From: an uncultured Clostridia bacterium
GTDB taxonomy: Bacteria; Bacillota; Clostridia; Christensenellales; UBA1242
Direction: 5' to 3'
DNA: 64,000 nt
NCBI GenBank assembly: GCA_934772525.1
Contig: CAKVMI010000001.1
Location: forward strand, 124,001-188,000
This document shows positions 15,765 to 23,393 of the stretch, one piece after another (the stretch's first letter is position 1; each line of letters opens with the position of its first letter). Below the pieces are notes generated by a model. That model saw only the letters and a program-made list of their open reading frames with translations. It did not search any database and was not told the DNA's origin. The translations under genes and the position numbers were made by a program.

Positions 15765-18119
15765 ATGCAAAAGATAAACAGTGCAAAAATGGTTTTAAAA
15801 TACTCACGCCCAGCGAATGTTTCTTGTGCTTGGGAAGGTAGTCTTCCAATAGGCAATGGTAGAGTTGGCGCTCTAATACAGGGCGGTGTACGCTATGAAA
15901 AAATTATGCTTACCGATAGTAGGTCTTCGTGGCTAGGTTCGGTAGGCGTTTTGCCTGATATTTCGGATAAAATGAAGGAAGTAAGGAGACTTGTTGAAGC
16001 AAAAAATCAGACAATGGCAGGTCTTACTATTGAAAAAGCGTTTGAAACAAAAAAATATACACCAACAAAGGCTTGCCCTTTGCCATTATGTGATTTGGTA
16101 GTAGAGCAAAATATAGTTGGTAAAAATATTAATAGTTTTGTTCGTCAAGTTAATATGGATAACGCAGAATGTAGCGTTTGTTTTACCGATAGTGGTACAA
16201 AAATTGATAGGTCATGCTTTGTTTCTTGTGCCGATAATATGTTTTATTATGAAATTCAAAAGAATGGTAATAACTTATTAAATTTAGAGGTTGGGCTTGT
16301 TCCACACGATTTAAGATATATTGCCTTTAATGGTAAGGTTTCCCCAGCTCTAGAAGAAGTTAGAGCGGAATCTGTTGGTAACTTTTTAATTTTTAGTTCT
16401 ATGTACGAAGGGGTATATAGAGGAGTAGTAGCGAAGGTCTTTTTGGATGGTAAAGCAACTGCTCAAGACAATTTAGGAAAAATTAAAATTGAAAATGCCG
16501 AAAGTGTGCTAATAATTGCAAAAACTTTCGTTGGTAAAAATCGAGATAAAGAAATTCAAGAAATTAAGGCTACACTAACAAATATCAAAAGTCCAAGTTA
16601 TGAAAGAGCATTTAAGTTACATAACTCAGAGTATGCTAAGCGTAATAGTAAAGCGGAACTTGAAATATCAACCGAGAAAGATGCTTTTGTAGATAAATTG
16701 GTTGCAAATTTCACCGATGAAAGTACCTTAATTTTTGAAAAATTATTTAACTTTGGTAAGTATCTTAATGTGTGCGGACTAATGTCTGCAATGGATCCTA
16801 TGTTTGTTACGGGGTTGTGGTCATATAGTTATTGTTGTGATAGAGCACTTGCAGATAGTTGCTGTAGTTTACCTGCACTTTTTAGTGCGTCTACTATTTT
16901 AGGACAAGATGAAAAACTATTAGATTTGATAAATTATTTCATTAAATACAGTGATGACCTTAAAAAGAATGCGTTTAGAGTTTATAAGTCTAAAGGATTT
17001 TTTGTGCCATTTTATTATGCTTCGGGTACGGGACTTGTAGGATCTACCAGTGCATGTGATGTTTCGGTAATTGTTGGTGGTGCAATAATTGCTAATATGT
17101 TCTATGATTATTTCTTACTAACCAAAGATATCAGATTTTTAAGAAACGATGCACTTCCATTTATGTGTGAAGTAGCAAAATTTTATATGAACTACCTATA
17201 TTTAGACGCTAATGGTAACATTGTAAGTTGTCCATCATTTTCACCATTTGGAAAAAGTAAGTATTTTGAAAAGAAAAATGTTGGAGTTTATAGTTCTTGC
17301 CCACAAGATTTTGCAATTATTAGAGCTTTACTTTCTAACATTATTAATGCGTCAAATACATACGCAATAAGTTTGAAGGAAGTTGTAGGTTTTCAAAAGT
17401 TTTTAAATATGTTACCACTTCCAAAGGTTACAAATGGTATTTTAAATGAATACAGTGACGACGATAATAGTAGCATTAGTGCTGGATTTTTGCAATTTTA
17501 TCCAGTTTTTGGAACACGTAATATAACTGCTCAATCCAACCTTTCAAGTATTGCGCCATACCTTAATAGCGTGGTAAATAAAATAGATAAAAGCATTTAT
17601 GCTCAAAATATAATTAGCCTTGGTAGGCTTGCAGAAGTTTCTTCAATTTTGGGTCACGGAGATGCGTCAATTAAACTATTGCAAATAATTGTTAAAAACT
17701 TTATGTCCGAAAACTTAATTACTATGGAGTACGATAAAAATAATTTATGTGCTTTGGTTGGTAGTGAAAATTACTTTAATATTGCGGGCAACCAATTAAT
17801 TTTAAGTGCTATTAGTAATTGTTTTGTTTTGGGTAGTGATAAAAACATTTCAATTATGCCAAGCAAACCTACTAGTTGGATAAGTGGAAAAATAAGCGGT
17901 ATTATTACTCCACAAAACACAATTGTAGATATTATATGGGATGACAGAAAGGGAACGGCGATTGCAACAATAAAAGCCCTTAGGTCTACGAACTTTAATG
18001 TTGTTTTAAATAAAGGTGTTAAAAAGGTTAAGGGTTATAATATTAATCCAGTTAGTCCGTTTATTGAAAATATTAATCTTGCAAGTGGAAAGAGTGTTGT
18101 GCTTGAAATTAAGTACTAA
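15765..18119 (+). CDS. GH95-like glycoside hydrolase (alpha-L-fucosidase/galactosidase superfamily), divergent
   Basis: 784 residues. The N-terminal beta domain opens with YSRPANVSCAWEGSLPIGNG and RVGALIQGG, the hallmark start of GH95 and related GH65-like enzymes. The middle is an (alpha/alpha)6 toroid and the C-terminus a small beta domain. There is no signal peptide, so it should act on imported oligosaccharides. GH95 enzymes hydrolyse alpha-1,2-L-fucose or related L-galactose links. Odd: the usual QGLWN...WNSDYHTNINLQMNYW stretch is replaced by a cysteine-rich TGLWSYSYCCDRALADSCCS (near 345), so the canonical asparagine pair is not obvious. Substrate left open. AGGAGT precedes the ATG. 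Confidence 0.75.
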   Translation: MQKINSAKMVLKYSRPANVSCAWEGSLPIGNGRVGALIQGGVRYEKIMLTDSRSSWLGSVGVLPDISDKMKEVRRLVEAKNQTMAGLTIEKAFETKKYTPTKACPLPLCDLVVEQNIVGKNINSFVRQVNMDNAECSVCFTDSGTKIDRSCFVSCADNMFYYEIQKNGNNLLNLEVGLVPHDLRYIAFNGKVSPALEEVRAESVGNFLIFSSMYEGVYRGVVAKVFLDGKATAQDNLGKIKIENAESVLIIAKTFVGKNRDKEIQEIKATLTNIKSPSYERAFKLHNSEYAKRNSKAELEISTEKDAFVDKLVANFTDESTLIFEKLFNFGKYLNVCGLMSAMDPMFVTGLWSYSYCCDRALADSCCSLPALFSASTILGQDEKLLDLINYFIKYSDDLKKNAFRVYKSKGFFVPFYYASGTGLVGSTSACDVSVIVGGAIIANMFYDYFLLTKDIRFLRNDALPFMCEVAKFYMNYLYLDANGNIVSCPSFSPFGKSKYFEKKNVGVYSSCPQDFAIIRALLSNIINASNTYAISLKEVVGFQKFLNMLPLPKVTNGILNEYSDDDNSSISAGFLQFYPVFGTRNITAQSNLSSIAPYLNSVVNKIDKSIYAQNIISLGRLAEVSSILGHGDASIKLLQIIVKNFMSENLITMEYDKNNLCALVGSENYFNIAGNQLILSAISNCFVLGSDKNISIMPSKPTSWISGKISGIITPQNTIVDIIWDDRKGTAIATIKALRSTNFNVVLNKGVKKVKGYNINPVSPFIENINLASGKSVVLEIKY

Positions 18120-18133
18120 AAGGAGTTACATAA

Positions 18134-18625
18134 ATGGAAGAAAAGAAATCTAAACCTTTAAATGACGAACTTAGTGCATTAATTAATGGAAATGATGAAT
18201 ATTTTACAAATATAAGCAAAGCGGAAAACAAGTCTGCATCTTTCGGTAGAAATTCGGGACTTGAATACAAAAATAAGTATTCGCTGGCGGGTGGAAGTAA
18301 GGTCGCATCAAATAATGTTGTAGATGTTAGTGCTTTCCGAAAAAAAGAAGAAAAGCCAGCACCTGAAATAATTGAAAATAAGGACAATGAAGAACCTAAA
18401 AAATCGGATGAAACAACAACCGAAGATGAAGACTTTGATAAATTTTTTGATGACTTTTTAAAAGGGCTTGGCGAAACCGAAAATGAAAAACCCGAAACTA
18501 AGGGTAATGAAGAAGTTAAGCCAGAAAAGAATTCTAAGCCGAAAGTAAAAAATGCGGTAAGAAAAAAGAAAAGGGCAATAGACATCGATATTATTAGTGG
18601 GGGAGTCGGGGGAGATATAATCTAA
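18134..18625 (+). CDS. Unknown acidic low-complexity protein
   Basis: 163 residues, no recognised family. No signal peptide or membrane segment. Residues about 75-150 are Glu/Lys/Asp-rich and probably disordered. The C-terminus is a lysine/arginine cluster (VRKKKRAIDIDI) followed by a short glycine-rich tail. It starts 14 bases after the GH95-like gene with AAAGGAG and ends 16 bases before the DUF1538 gene, so the three are probably co-transcribed. Confidence 0.75.
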   Translation: MEEKKSKPLNDELSALINGNDEYFTNISKAENKSASFGRNSGLEYKNKYSLAGGSKVASNNVVDVSAFRKKEEKPAPEIIENKDNEEPKKSDETTTEDEDFDKFFDDFLKGLGETENEKPETKGNEEVKPEKNSKPKVKNAVRKKKRAIDIDIISGGVGGDII

Positions 18626-18641
18626 AAGGAAGAAAATTTTA

Positions 18642-20162
18642 GTGTTACAAAAGTTAAAAAGTACGTCAATATCGGTACTGCCACTAATAGGTTTTGTATT
18701 GCTTGTGCATTTTACAATGTACAAGTTTTCGTCTACACTTTTGTTAAACTTCTTTATAGGTTGTGCAATTCTAATTATTGGTCAAGTAATATTTTTAACG
18801 GGTATAGATAATAGCATTGTGCCAATGGGACAATTTGTTGGTAACTCGGTCACCGACCAAAAGAAATTTTATATTTTTGTATTATTTGGTTTTATATTTG
18901 GAGTTTTAACAACAATTGCAGAACCTGACCTTCAAGTGTTATCTGGGAAAATTTATATGGCTGGATTTGGTATCCCAAAGGTTTTAGTACTGGTTGTTTC
19001 GGGCATTGGAGTTGGTGCATTAATTTCGGTTGGTCTTATAAGGATAGTAACTAAACACTCGCTAGGGCTAATATTATTTATTCTTTATGCACTGATTGCG
19101 GTGCTTGGAATATTTGTATCCGAAAAAGGCTTTGCAATGTGCTTGGATGCGGGCGCTTGTACGACGGGTGTTGTAACATCACCATTTTTATTAGCACTTG
19201 GCATTGGCGTTGCAAAGATGGTATCTGCTAGTGGAAAAACTTCGGGTGAAGAAAACTTTGGGCTAATTGCTCTAAGTTCGGCGGGTCCTATTGTACTTAT
19301 GCTAATTCTTACAATAATTTTTAGCGGAACTGGAAGTGAAGTTGTGGTTGAACAATGTGACACGCCGTTACTTTTAGAAACACTTAAAGATGTTAGTTTT
19401 TCATTGTTCCCACTATTTATTGCGTTTTTTGTATTTGAAGTGATATTTATTAAAATATCTAAAACCGAAAGATTAAAGTTGGTTGCAGGTTCAATTACTA
19501 CATTTGTTGGTTTGTATTTATTTTTATTTGGAATTGAGTTTGGTCTAACCGATATGGGTAGTGAGTTTGGTAAGGCACTTGCAAGCGTTAATAAGTTACC
19601 TATAACAATAATTATTTGTGCGGGTCTTGGGTTTGGCTTGGCGTTTTGTGAGCCTTCTATTAGAATACTTGCTGAACAAATTGAAGAAGTTACAAACCGA
19701 AACTTAAAGGTTCCTTTTATAATGGTATTTATGGGGGTTAGCATAGTACTCTCAATTACCCTTGTAATATTGCAATCTACTTACAATTTTTCAATATGGT
19801 GGATATACGGAACAATGTATGGGTTATCATTTATTATGATGCCGTTTGTCTCAAAATTGTTTACATCTATTGCGTTTGATTCTTCGGGCGTTGCAACGGG
19901 AACTATTACAGTAGCGTTTATTTTTCCTATTATGCTTGGGCTGAACGGAACGCTTGGTGGCTTTGGAACTCTTGGAATAATGGGTATGACACCTGTATTT
20001 GTTATGGAAGTACTAGGTATTATATTTAGAATTAATGTAGAAGTCGAAAATAAAAAGACGCAAAAGATTTTGGTTAGACTATCTAAAACGGACGATATTT
20101 ATTCTAATATTGAAAAGTTAAAACAAAAACATATAGAAGAGTTTGAAGGGAGGGTAGTATAG
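18642..20162 (+). CDS. DUF1538 family membrane protein (putative transporter)
   Basis: 506 residues from a GTG start with AAAGGAAG upstream. About 12 hydrophobic segments in two homologous halves. Each half carries the DUF1538 signature: TIAEPDLQVLSGKI (about 85-98) and FCEPSIRILAEQIEEVTN (about 333-350). It has an inverted-repeat-transporter look. The substrate is unknown to me. Two P-II-like genes follow immediately (zero and 10-base gaps), which suggests nucleotide- or nitrogen-responsive control of transport, as AmtB is controlled by GlnK. That last point is inference. Confidence 0.88.
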   Translation: MLQKLKSTSISVLPLIGFVLLVHFTMYKFSSTLLLNFFIGCAILIIGQVIFLTGIDNSIVPMGQFVGNSVTDQKKFYIFVLFGFIFGVLTTIAEPDLQVLSGKIYMAGFGIPKVLVLVVSGIGVGALISVGLIRIVTKHSLGLILFILYALIAVLGIFVSEKGFAMCLDAGACTTGVVTSPFLLALGIGVAKMVSASGKTSGEENFGLIALSSAGPIVLMLILTIIFSGTGSEVVVEQCDTPLLLETLKDVSFSLFPLFIAFFVFEVIFIKISKTERLKLVAGSITTFVGLYLFLFGIEFGLTDMGSEFGKALASVNKLPITIIICAGLGFGLAFCEPSIRILAEQIEEVTNRNLKVPFIMVFMGVSIVLSITLVILQSTYNFSIWWIYGTMYGLSFIMMPFVSKLFTSIAFDSSGVATGTITVAFIFPIMLGLNGTLGGFGTLGIMGMTPVFVMEVLGIIFRINVEVENKKTQKILVRLSKTDDIYSNIEKLKQKHIEEFEGRVV

Positions 20163-20513
20163 TTGAAAAGTGATATTAAATCATTTAAGTTGTCCGAGAT
20201 TGATGAATTGAAGTTTATGATTATAATTGGTAAACTATCAACCGAAGACCAAATAGTTTCAAAAATAGAAAGTTTTGGCGGTAGAGTGCTACTAAGGGAA
20301 GTTGGTGAAGGTATAGGTAAAAATATGAGTTTGGAACTATTAGGAGTGCAAAAAACTAAAAATATAGTTATTTTGGCTTGTGCCAGAAAGCAAGATGCGG
20401 ATAATATTTTAGTTGCGATTGATTCAGAAATTAATTTTTCAAGCCCTGGAGTAGGACTAGGTCTTACTATAAATGTTGACGGATTTATGGGTGCAAAAGG
20501 ATTATTTATATAG
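20163..20513 (+). CDS. P-II-like regulatory protein, first copy
   Basis: 116 residues from a TTG start. AGGGAGGG lies 8 bases upstream, and the TTG follows the DUF1538 stop directly. The beta-alpha-beta ferredoxin-like layout of P-II is visible twice (FMIIIGKLSTEDQIVSKIESFG and a later KNIVILACARKQDADNILVAI, each quoted as a strand-helix unit). The C-terminus ends in a hydrophobic GLGLTINVDGFMGAKGL. No clear T-loop tyrosine is seen, so uridylylation is not expected. Role inferred from the DUF1538 partner. Confidence 0.75.
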   Translation: MKSDIKSFKLSEIDELKFMIIIGKLSTEDQIVSKIESFGGRVLLREVGEGIGKNMSLELLGVQKTKNIVILACARKQDADNILVAIDSEINFSSPGVGLGLTINVDGFMGAKGLFI

Positions 20514-20523
20514 GAGAAACATT

Positions 20524-20895
20524 ATGGAAGAAAAAAATGTAAATTTAAGTGATATAAAATTTCCTGTAATTACCGAGATTGAGCCGGACGAGATTAAAAA
20601 GACGGGGCATAAACTAATAGTTTCAATAGTAAAGAAGGGTTACGCCTATCAAGTTATAAAAACCGCAAATGAAAATGGTGCAAAGGGTGCCGTTATTTTA
20701 AATGGTCGTGGCGTATCACAAAACAAGAAAAGATTTTTTGGTATGGATATTTCTCCAGAAAAGGAAGTCGTTTTAATAGTTGTTGAAGAAAAGTTGGCGT
20801 ATCCAGTTATTAAAAGTGTTTATGCTATTGCCGACTTTAAGTCGGTGGCAAAGGGTGTTGTTTTTGCTTTGCCAATTTCTATGCTGTTAGATTAG
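20524..20895 (+). CDS. P-II-like regulatory protein, second copy
   Basis: 123 residues from ATG 20524, which has AGGAGAAAC in front; a longer in-frame extension lacks a ribosome site. The P-II-like core is clear: GYAYQVIKTANENGAKGAVI, NGRGVSQ, FFGMDISPEKEVVLIVVEE (about 75-93) and a C-terminal FALPISMLL. The GA(K/R)G...GRG and FFG...PEKE pattern is typical of P-II-like proteins encoded beside transporters. It ends the operon, just before a bidirectional terminator. Confidence 0.85.
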   Translation: MEEKNVNLSDIKFPVITEIEPDEIKKTGHKLIVSIVKKGYAYQVIKTANENGAKGAVILNGRGVSQNKKRFFGMDISPEKEVVLIVVEEKLAYPVIKSVYAIADFKSVAKGVVFALPISMLLD

Positions 20896-20948
20896 CGTGC
20901 AGGGTAAAAAGTACATGTAAGTATATACATGTTGTAAACTTTTGGCAC

Positions 20949-20987
20949 AAAAAAAGATTAATGAAAAATTTCATTAATCTTTTTTTT
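20949..20987. terminator. Bidirectional intrinsic terminator
   Basis: A near-perfect stem of about 18 bp (AAAAAAAGATTAATGAAA with its complement) with A and T runs at both ends. It serves the P-II gene from the left and the ferritin-like gene from the right. A weaker, longer imperfect hairpin lies just before it at 20896-20946 (ACATGTA / TATACATGT core). Confidence 0.92.
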
Positions 20988-20990
20988 GGT

Positions 20991-22250
20991 TTAGTTTTCT
21001 TTTATCACACACTCTCTGCCAACGGTTGTGTTGTCTTCTGTTCTAGATTGCAAGGCTTTTACTGGGTGTTCAGAGTCTTGAACTCGGTAGTCGCTACCAT
21101 TCTCTTGAATGTATTTTGCGGTTAGTTGATGCACAGGTTCGGCATCGGTTGATGCGTTTAGAGTTTTTTGAACTTTTATGAAGTCGGTGCCTTTGTAATT
21201 TTTAGAGTCTACATAACTTTCTTTTTCGGCAGTGGCGTGGACAGATTCGGCTAGTACCTTTCGGATGTAGTCTTTGCATGGGCGTAGGTGTAATAAATTT
21301 GGAAATTCACCTTTTGGAATAACTTCTTGCCAATCTCGTTTTTCGTATTTCTTTAATAGTTCTGCAACCTTATGAAGGTGTGCAATTTCTTGCGTTAGGT
21401 GAAGTTCCCAAACTTTTCTAATATGGTCATCCTTTTCGTCGGTCATAAGTGAATAATATAAATAACATTCGGTGTACTCATGATTTAAACAATTTTCAAG
21501 ATAGGTTAGAGTAGGGTCTTTTAGTCCGCCATAGCGGGTAACGTGCTCTTCTTCAATTAGGGCAATTTCGGAATATACCTTTCTGCCTAAGTCGTTTTTG
21601 TAAAAAGTTCCAATGTTCATATAATAATTCATAGTTTGTTGCTCGGCGGCGGTTATAATGCAGGCGTGAAGTTTGGATAATGGGTCGGCGGTTTTGTTAT
21701 CAAGCCAAGTGGTAAGTTCGTCGTTTGGATGGCGGTGTTCGGAAATTGTAGGTCTACCTGGCATAATTTCGGTATAGTTGCCAACTAGTTTTTCGGCGTG
21801 GATACCATCGTCCATTTCAAGTAGGTTAGAATAACGGTACAAGTGGTCAAAGTCTTCAAGTAGGGCAAAATCTAATGCTTTTTTTACGTTAGGGTCCTTT
21901 TCTTCTTGAGCCATACAAGCGGTTAAGTCGACTGCGAGTTGCTCGTAACCTATGGTGGTTTCTAGAATTGACTCGTTAATAGGGCGGAGTGCAGATATGC
22001 GCTTTTGTTGAATTTGCTCAACCTTTCGTATTAATGCAAGGTCACGTCTGAGTTCGTTGTCTGGGCAATTCCTTGAAAAATTGTGTCCCATATAAACAGA
22101 TTCAAACTCGGTGCCGTTCATTAAAATAATGCGGGTTTTGGTGTAGGGGTCGGTGTCGTTTTTGTCGTAACTTGCAGGATACATCTTGTCCCAACTACAT
22201 AGTCCTTTTTCGACCTTTTCTGGTTTTTCATTAAATGGATTAAATGACAT
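20991..22250 (-). CDS. Ferritin-like di-iron domain protein
   Basis: 419 residues. Helical protein with several carboxylate/histidine metal motifs: Glu103 (GYEQLA), E132xxxH136 (EDFDH), Glu203 (AAEQQ), E233xxH236 (EEEHVTRYGG), Glu258 (NHEYTE) and E288xxH291 (QEIAH). This is the rubrerythrin/ferritin-like E / ExxH pattern repeated one and a half times. No C-terminal rubredoxin CxxC pair, so it is not a classic rubrerythrin. Possible roles are oxidative-stress defence or iron handling in an anaerobe (inference). AGGAGAT lies before the ATG. Single gene. Confidence 0.75.
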   Translation of the reverse strand: MSFNPFNEKPEKVEKGLCSWDKMYPASYDKNDTDPYTKTRIILMNGTEFESVYMGHNFSRNCPDNELRRDLALIRKVEQIQQKRISALRPINESILETTIGYEQLAVDLTACMAQEEKDPNVKKALDFALLEDFDHLYRYSNLLEMDDGIHAEKLVGNYTEIMPGRPTISEHRHPNDELTTWLDNKTADPLSKLHACIITAAEQQTMNYYMNIGTFYKNDLGRKVYSEIALIEEEHVTRYGGLKDPTLTYLENCLNHEYTECYLYYSLMTDEKDDHIRKVWELHLTQEIAHLHKVAELLKKYEKRDWQEVIPKGEFPNLLHLRPCKDYIRKVLAESVHATAEKESYVDSKNYKGTDFIKVQKTLNASTDAEPVHQLTAKYIQENGSDYRVQDSEHPVKALQSRTEDNTTVGRECVIKEN

Positions 22251-22256
22251 AAAAAA

Positions 22257-22324
22257 TCTCCTAAAAATTAATTTACTCTATAAGTTTGTGCTAAACTTAA
22301 TAAATTAAACCATTTTTAGGAGAA
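22257..22324. repeat. 12-bp inverted repeat in the gap between two minus-strand genes
   Basis: TCTCCTAAAAAT near 22257 and its exact complement ATTTTTAGGAGA ending at about 22323, separated by about 43 bases. The left arm contains the ribosome site of the ferritin-like gene, so pairing in the transcript would hide it. Confidence 0.6.
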
Positions 22325-22328
22325 AATT

Positions 22329-22727
22329 TTAATTGTCGTAAATAGCGGTGTAGATTTCTAAAATTGTTGCTATATCTGACGCTATTTGGTTTGTAAGATT
22401 GTTTGCAAGTGTTCCAGTTTTGTTTTCAGACAATAAACTCATTAGTGAACCACAGTTAAATTGCAAACTAAATAAACATTTTGAAAGTTCTAGTGGGGTT
22501 GGAATGTCGTAATCGTAAGAATTTGCATTTTGTATATTAAATGCTACGTTAAATTCTTCAAATACATCGTTTTTCATAGTTTTTAGAAGACCTTGTGCTT
22601 CTTTGGTGTATTTCATAGATTCTTGAAGATTGCCGTCATTCATTGCAATCTCGCTAGAAATTAACAATTTGCCGACATGGGCTGAGTGGCTTACAAGTTC
22701 GGTTAATAGTGAAAAATGTTCGTTCAT
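22329..22727 (-). CDS. Unknown small helical protein
   Basis: 132 residues, mostly helical, cytoplasmic, no recognised family. The layout (amphipathic helices with ELVSHSAHVGKLLISSEIA and a later LANNLTNQIASDIATILEIY) suggests a four-helix bundle. AGGAGTAACAC precedes the ATG. It lies 78 bases upstream of the ferritin-like gene on the same strand and could be co-transcribed with it. Confidence 0.7.
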   Translation of the reverse strand: MNEHFSLLTELVSHSAHVGKLLISSEIAMNDGNLQESMKYTKEAQGLLKTMKNDVFEEFNVAFNIQNANSYDYDIPTPLELSKCLFSLQFNCGSLMSLLSENKTGTLANNLTNQIASDIATILEIYTAIYDN

Positions 22728-22873
22728 GTGTTACTCCTTTTATTGCTTTACAAAATAATTTTAACATAATTTGGTCAAATTTTAAAACTTATTTTTGCTT
22801 TATAAAAAATAATTTTGCGGTAAGTTAGTTAATTTTTATAGAATAGAAAAACATAAAAAACTTAATAAAGCAC

Positions 22874-22902
22874 TTGCATTTATTATAAAATTATGGTAAA
22901 AT
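22874..22902 (+). promoter_or_regulatory. Promoter of tRNA-Leu
   Basis: TTGCAT (22874-22879), 17-base spacer, TAAAAT (22897-22902), 38 bases before the tRNA. Confidence 0.7.
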
Positions 22903-22940
22903 ATTTTTTGTAGTTGAGTGGCTACCATATTTTAATTTTT

Positions 22941-23027
22941 GCCGAAGTGGTGAAATTGGCAGACGCGCTGGACTCAAAATCCAGTTGGGGCAACTCAGTG
23001 CGGGTTCAAGTCCCGCCTTCGGCACCA
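22941..23027 (+). tRNA. tRNA-Leu (CAA)
   Basis: GCCGAAGTGGTGAAATTGGC 5' end, anticodon stem-loop CTGGA-CTCAAAA-TCCAG giving anticodon CAA, a long class II variable arm (TTGGGGCAACTCAG), GGTTCAAGTCC T-arm and encoded CCA. All arms close. Its 3' end is copied again at 23234-23255. Confidence 0.96.
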
Positions 23028-23061
23028 AAAAAATGCAAGTCTTATGGGCTTGCATTTTTGT
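23028..23061 (+). terminator. Intrinsic terminator of tRNA-Leu
   Basis: ATGCAAG / CTTGCAT stem with a 9-base loop and a T-rich tail directly after the CCA. Nearly the same sequence recurs at 25758-25790. Confidence 0.88.
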
Positions 23062-23233
23062 TACTCCGGCGTGACGGCGGGCTATTAGCCCGCACGAAAA
23101 ACGATGTTTTTCGTTTGAACCAAGTTAGTCGTAGGGCTTACAAGTAGGTAGTCGCAAGGCTTGCAAGGTAGTTGTAACGCATACAACAGCAAGCCTTAGT
23201 GTAGCGGCAAATATTCGCATACGCTCATATTGA
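23062..23233. other. Non-coding block of successive hairpins between two copies of the tRNA-Leu 3' end
   Basis: Less AT-rich than its surroundings and without a credible gene. In order: GCGGGCT-ATT-AGCCCGC (23077-23093), ACGAAAAAC-GAT-GTTTTTCGT (23094-23114), then three imperfect units beginning near 23124, 23149 and 23169 with the theme GTAGTCGCAAGGCTTGCAAG. The last unit folds as GTTGTA-ACGCA-TACAAC (23171-23187), enclosed by AAGGCTTGC (23156-23164) and GCAAGCCTT (23189-23197). This could be a structured RNA or the remnant of a small mobile element. Confidence 0.6.
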
Positions 23234-23255
23234 CAAGACCCGCCTTCGGCACCAA
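23234..23255 (+). repeat. Direct repeat of the tRNA-Leu 3' end (att-like)
   Basis: 22 bases that match 23007-23028, the T-arm/acceptor end plus CCA of tRNA-Leu, with one mismatch. Duplicated tRNA 3' ends are the usual scar of tRNA-targeting integrases or of a partial tandem duplication. No integrase lies between the copies. Confidence 0.8.
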
Positions 23256-23335
23256 GTAAACAAGAAGATAAGTCTTACAGGCTTTTCTTTTTTTACTATA
23301 TAATTTAGCCGTACATTATAAATTTAAAAAATATA

Positions 23336-23364
23336 TTGAAAAGCTGGAAGTACTATGATATAAT
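23336..23364 (+). promoter_or_regulatory. Promoter of the first WG-repeat gene
   Basis: TTGAAA (23336-23341), 17-base spacer, TATAAT (23359-23364), 29 bases before the start codon. Confidence 0.75.
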
Positions 23365-23393
23365 GAAACCAATCAAAATAAAGTGAGATTGAT

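Noticed and set aside
19085..19744. 219-residue minus-strand frame
   Set aside because: Lies wholly opposite the DUF1538 gene; hydrophobic composition is a by-product of that frame.
22914..23147. 77-residue plus-strand frame
   Set aside because: It runs straight through tRNA-Leu and its terminator and has no ribosome site.
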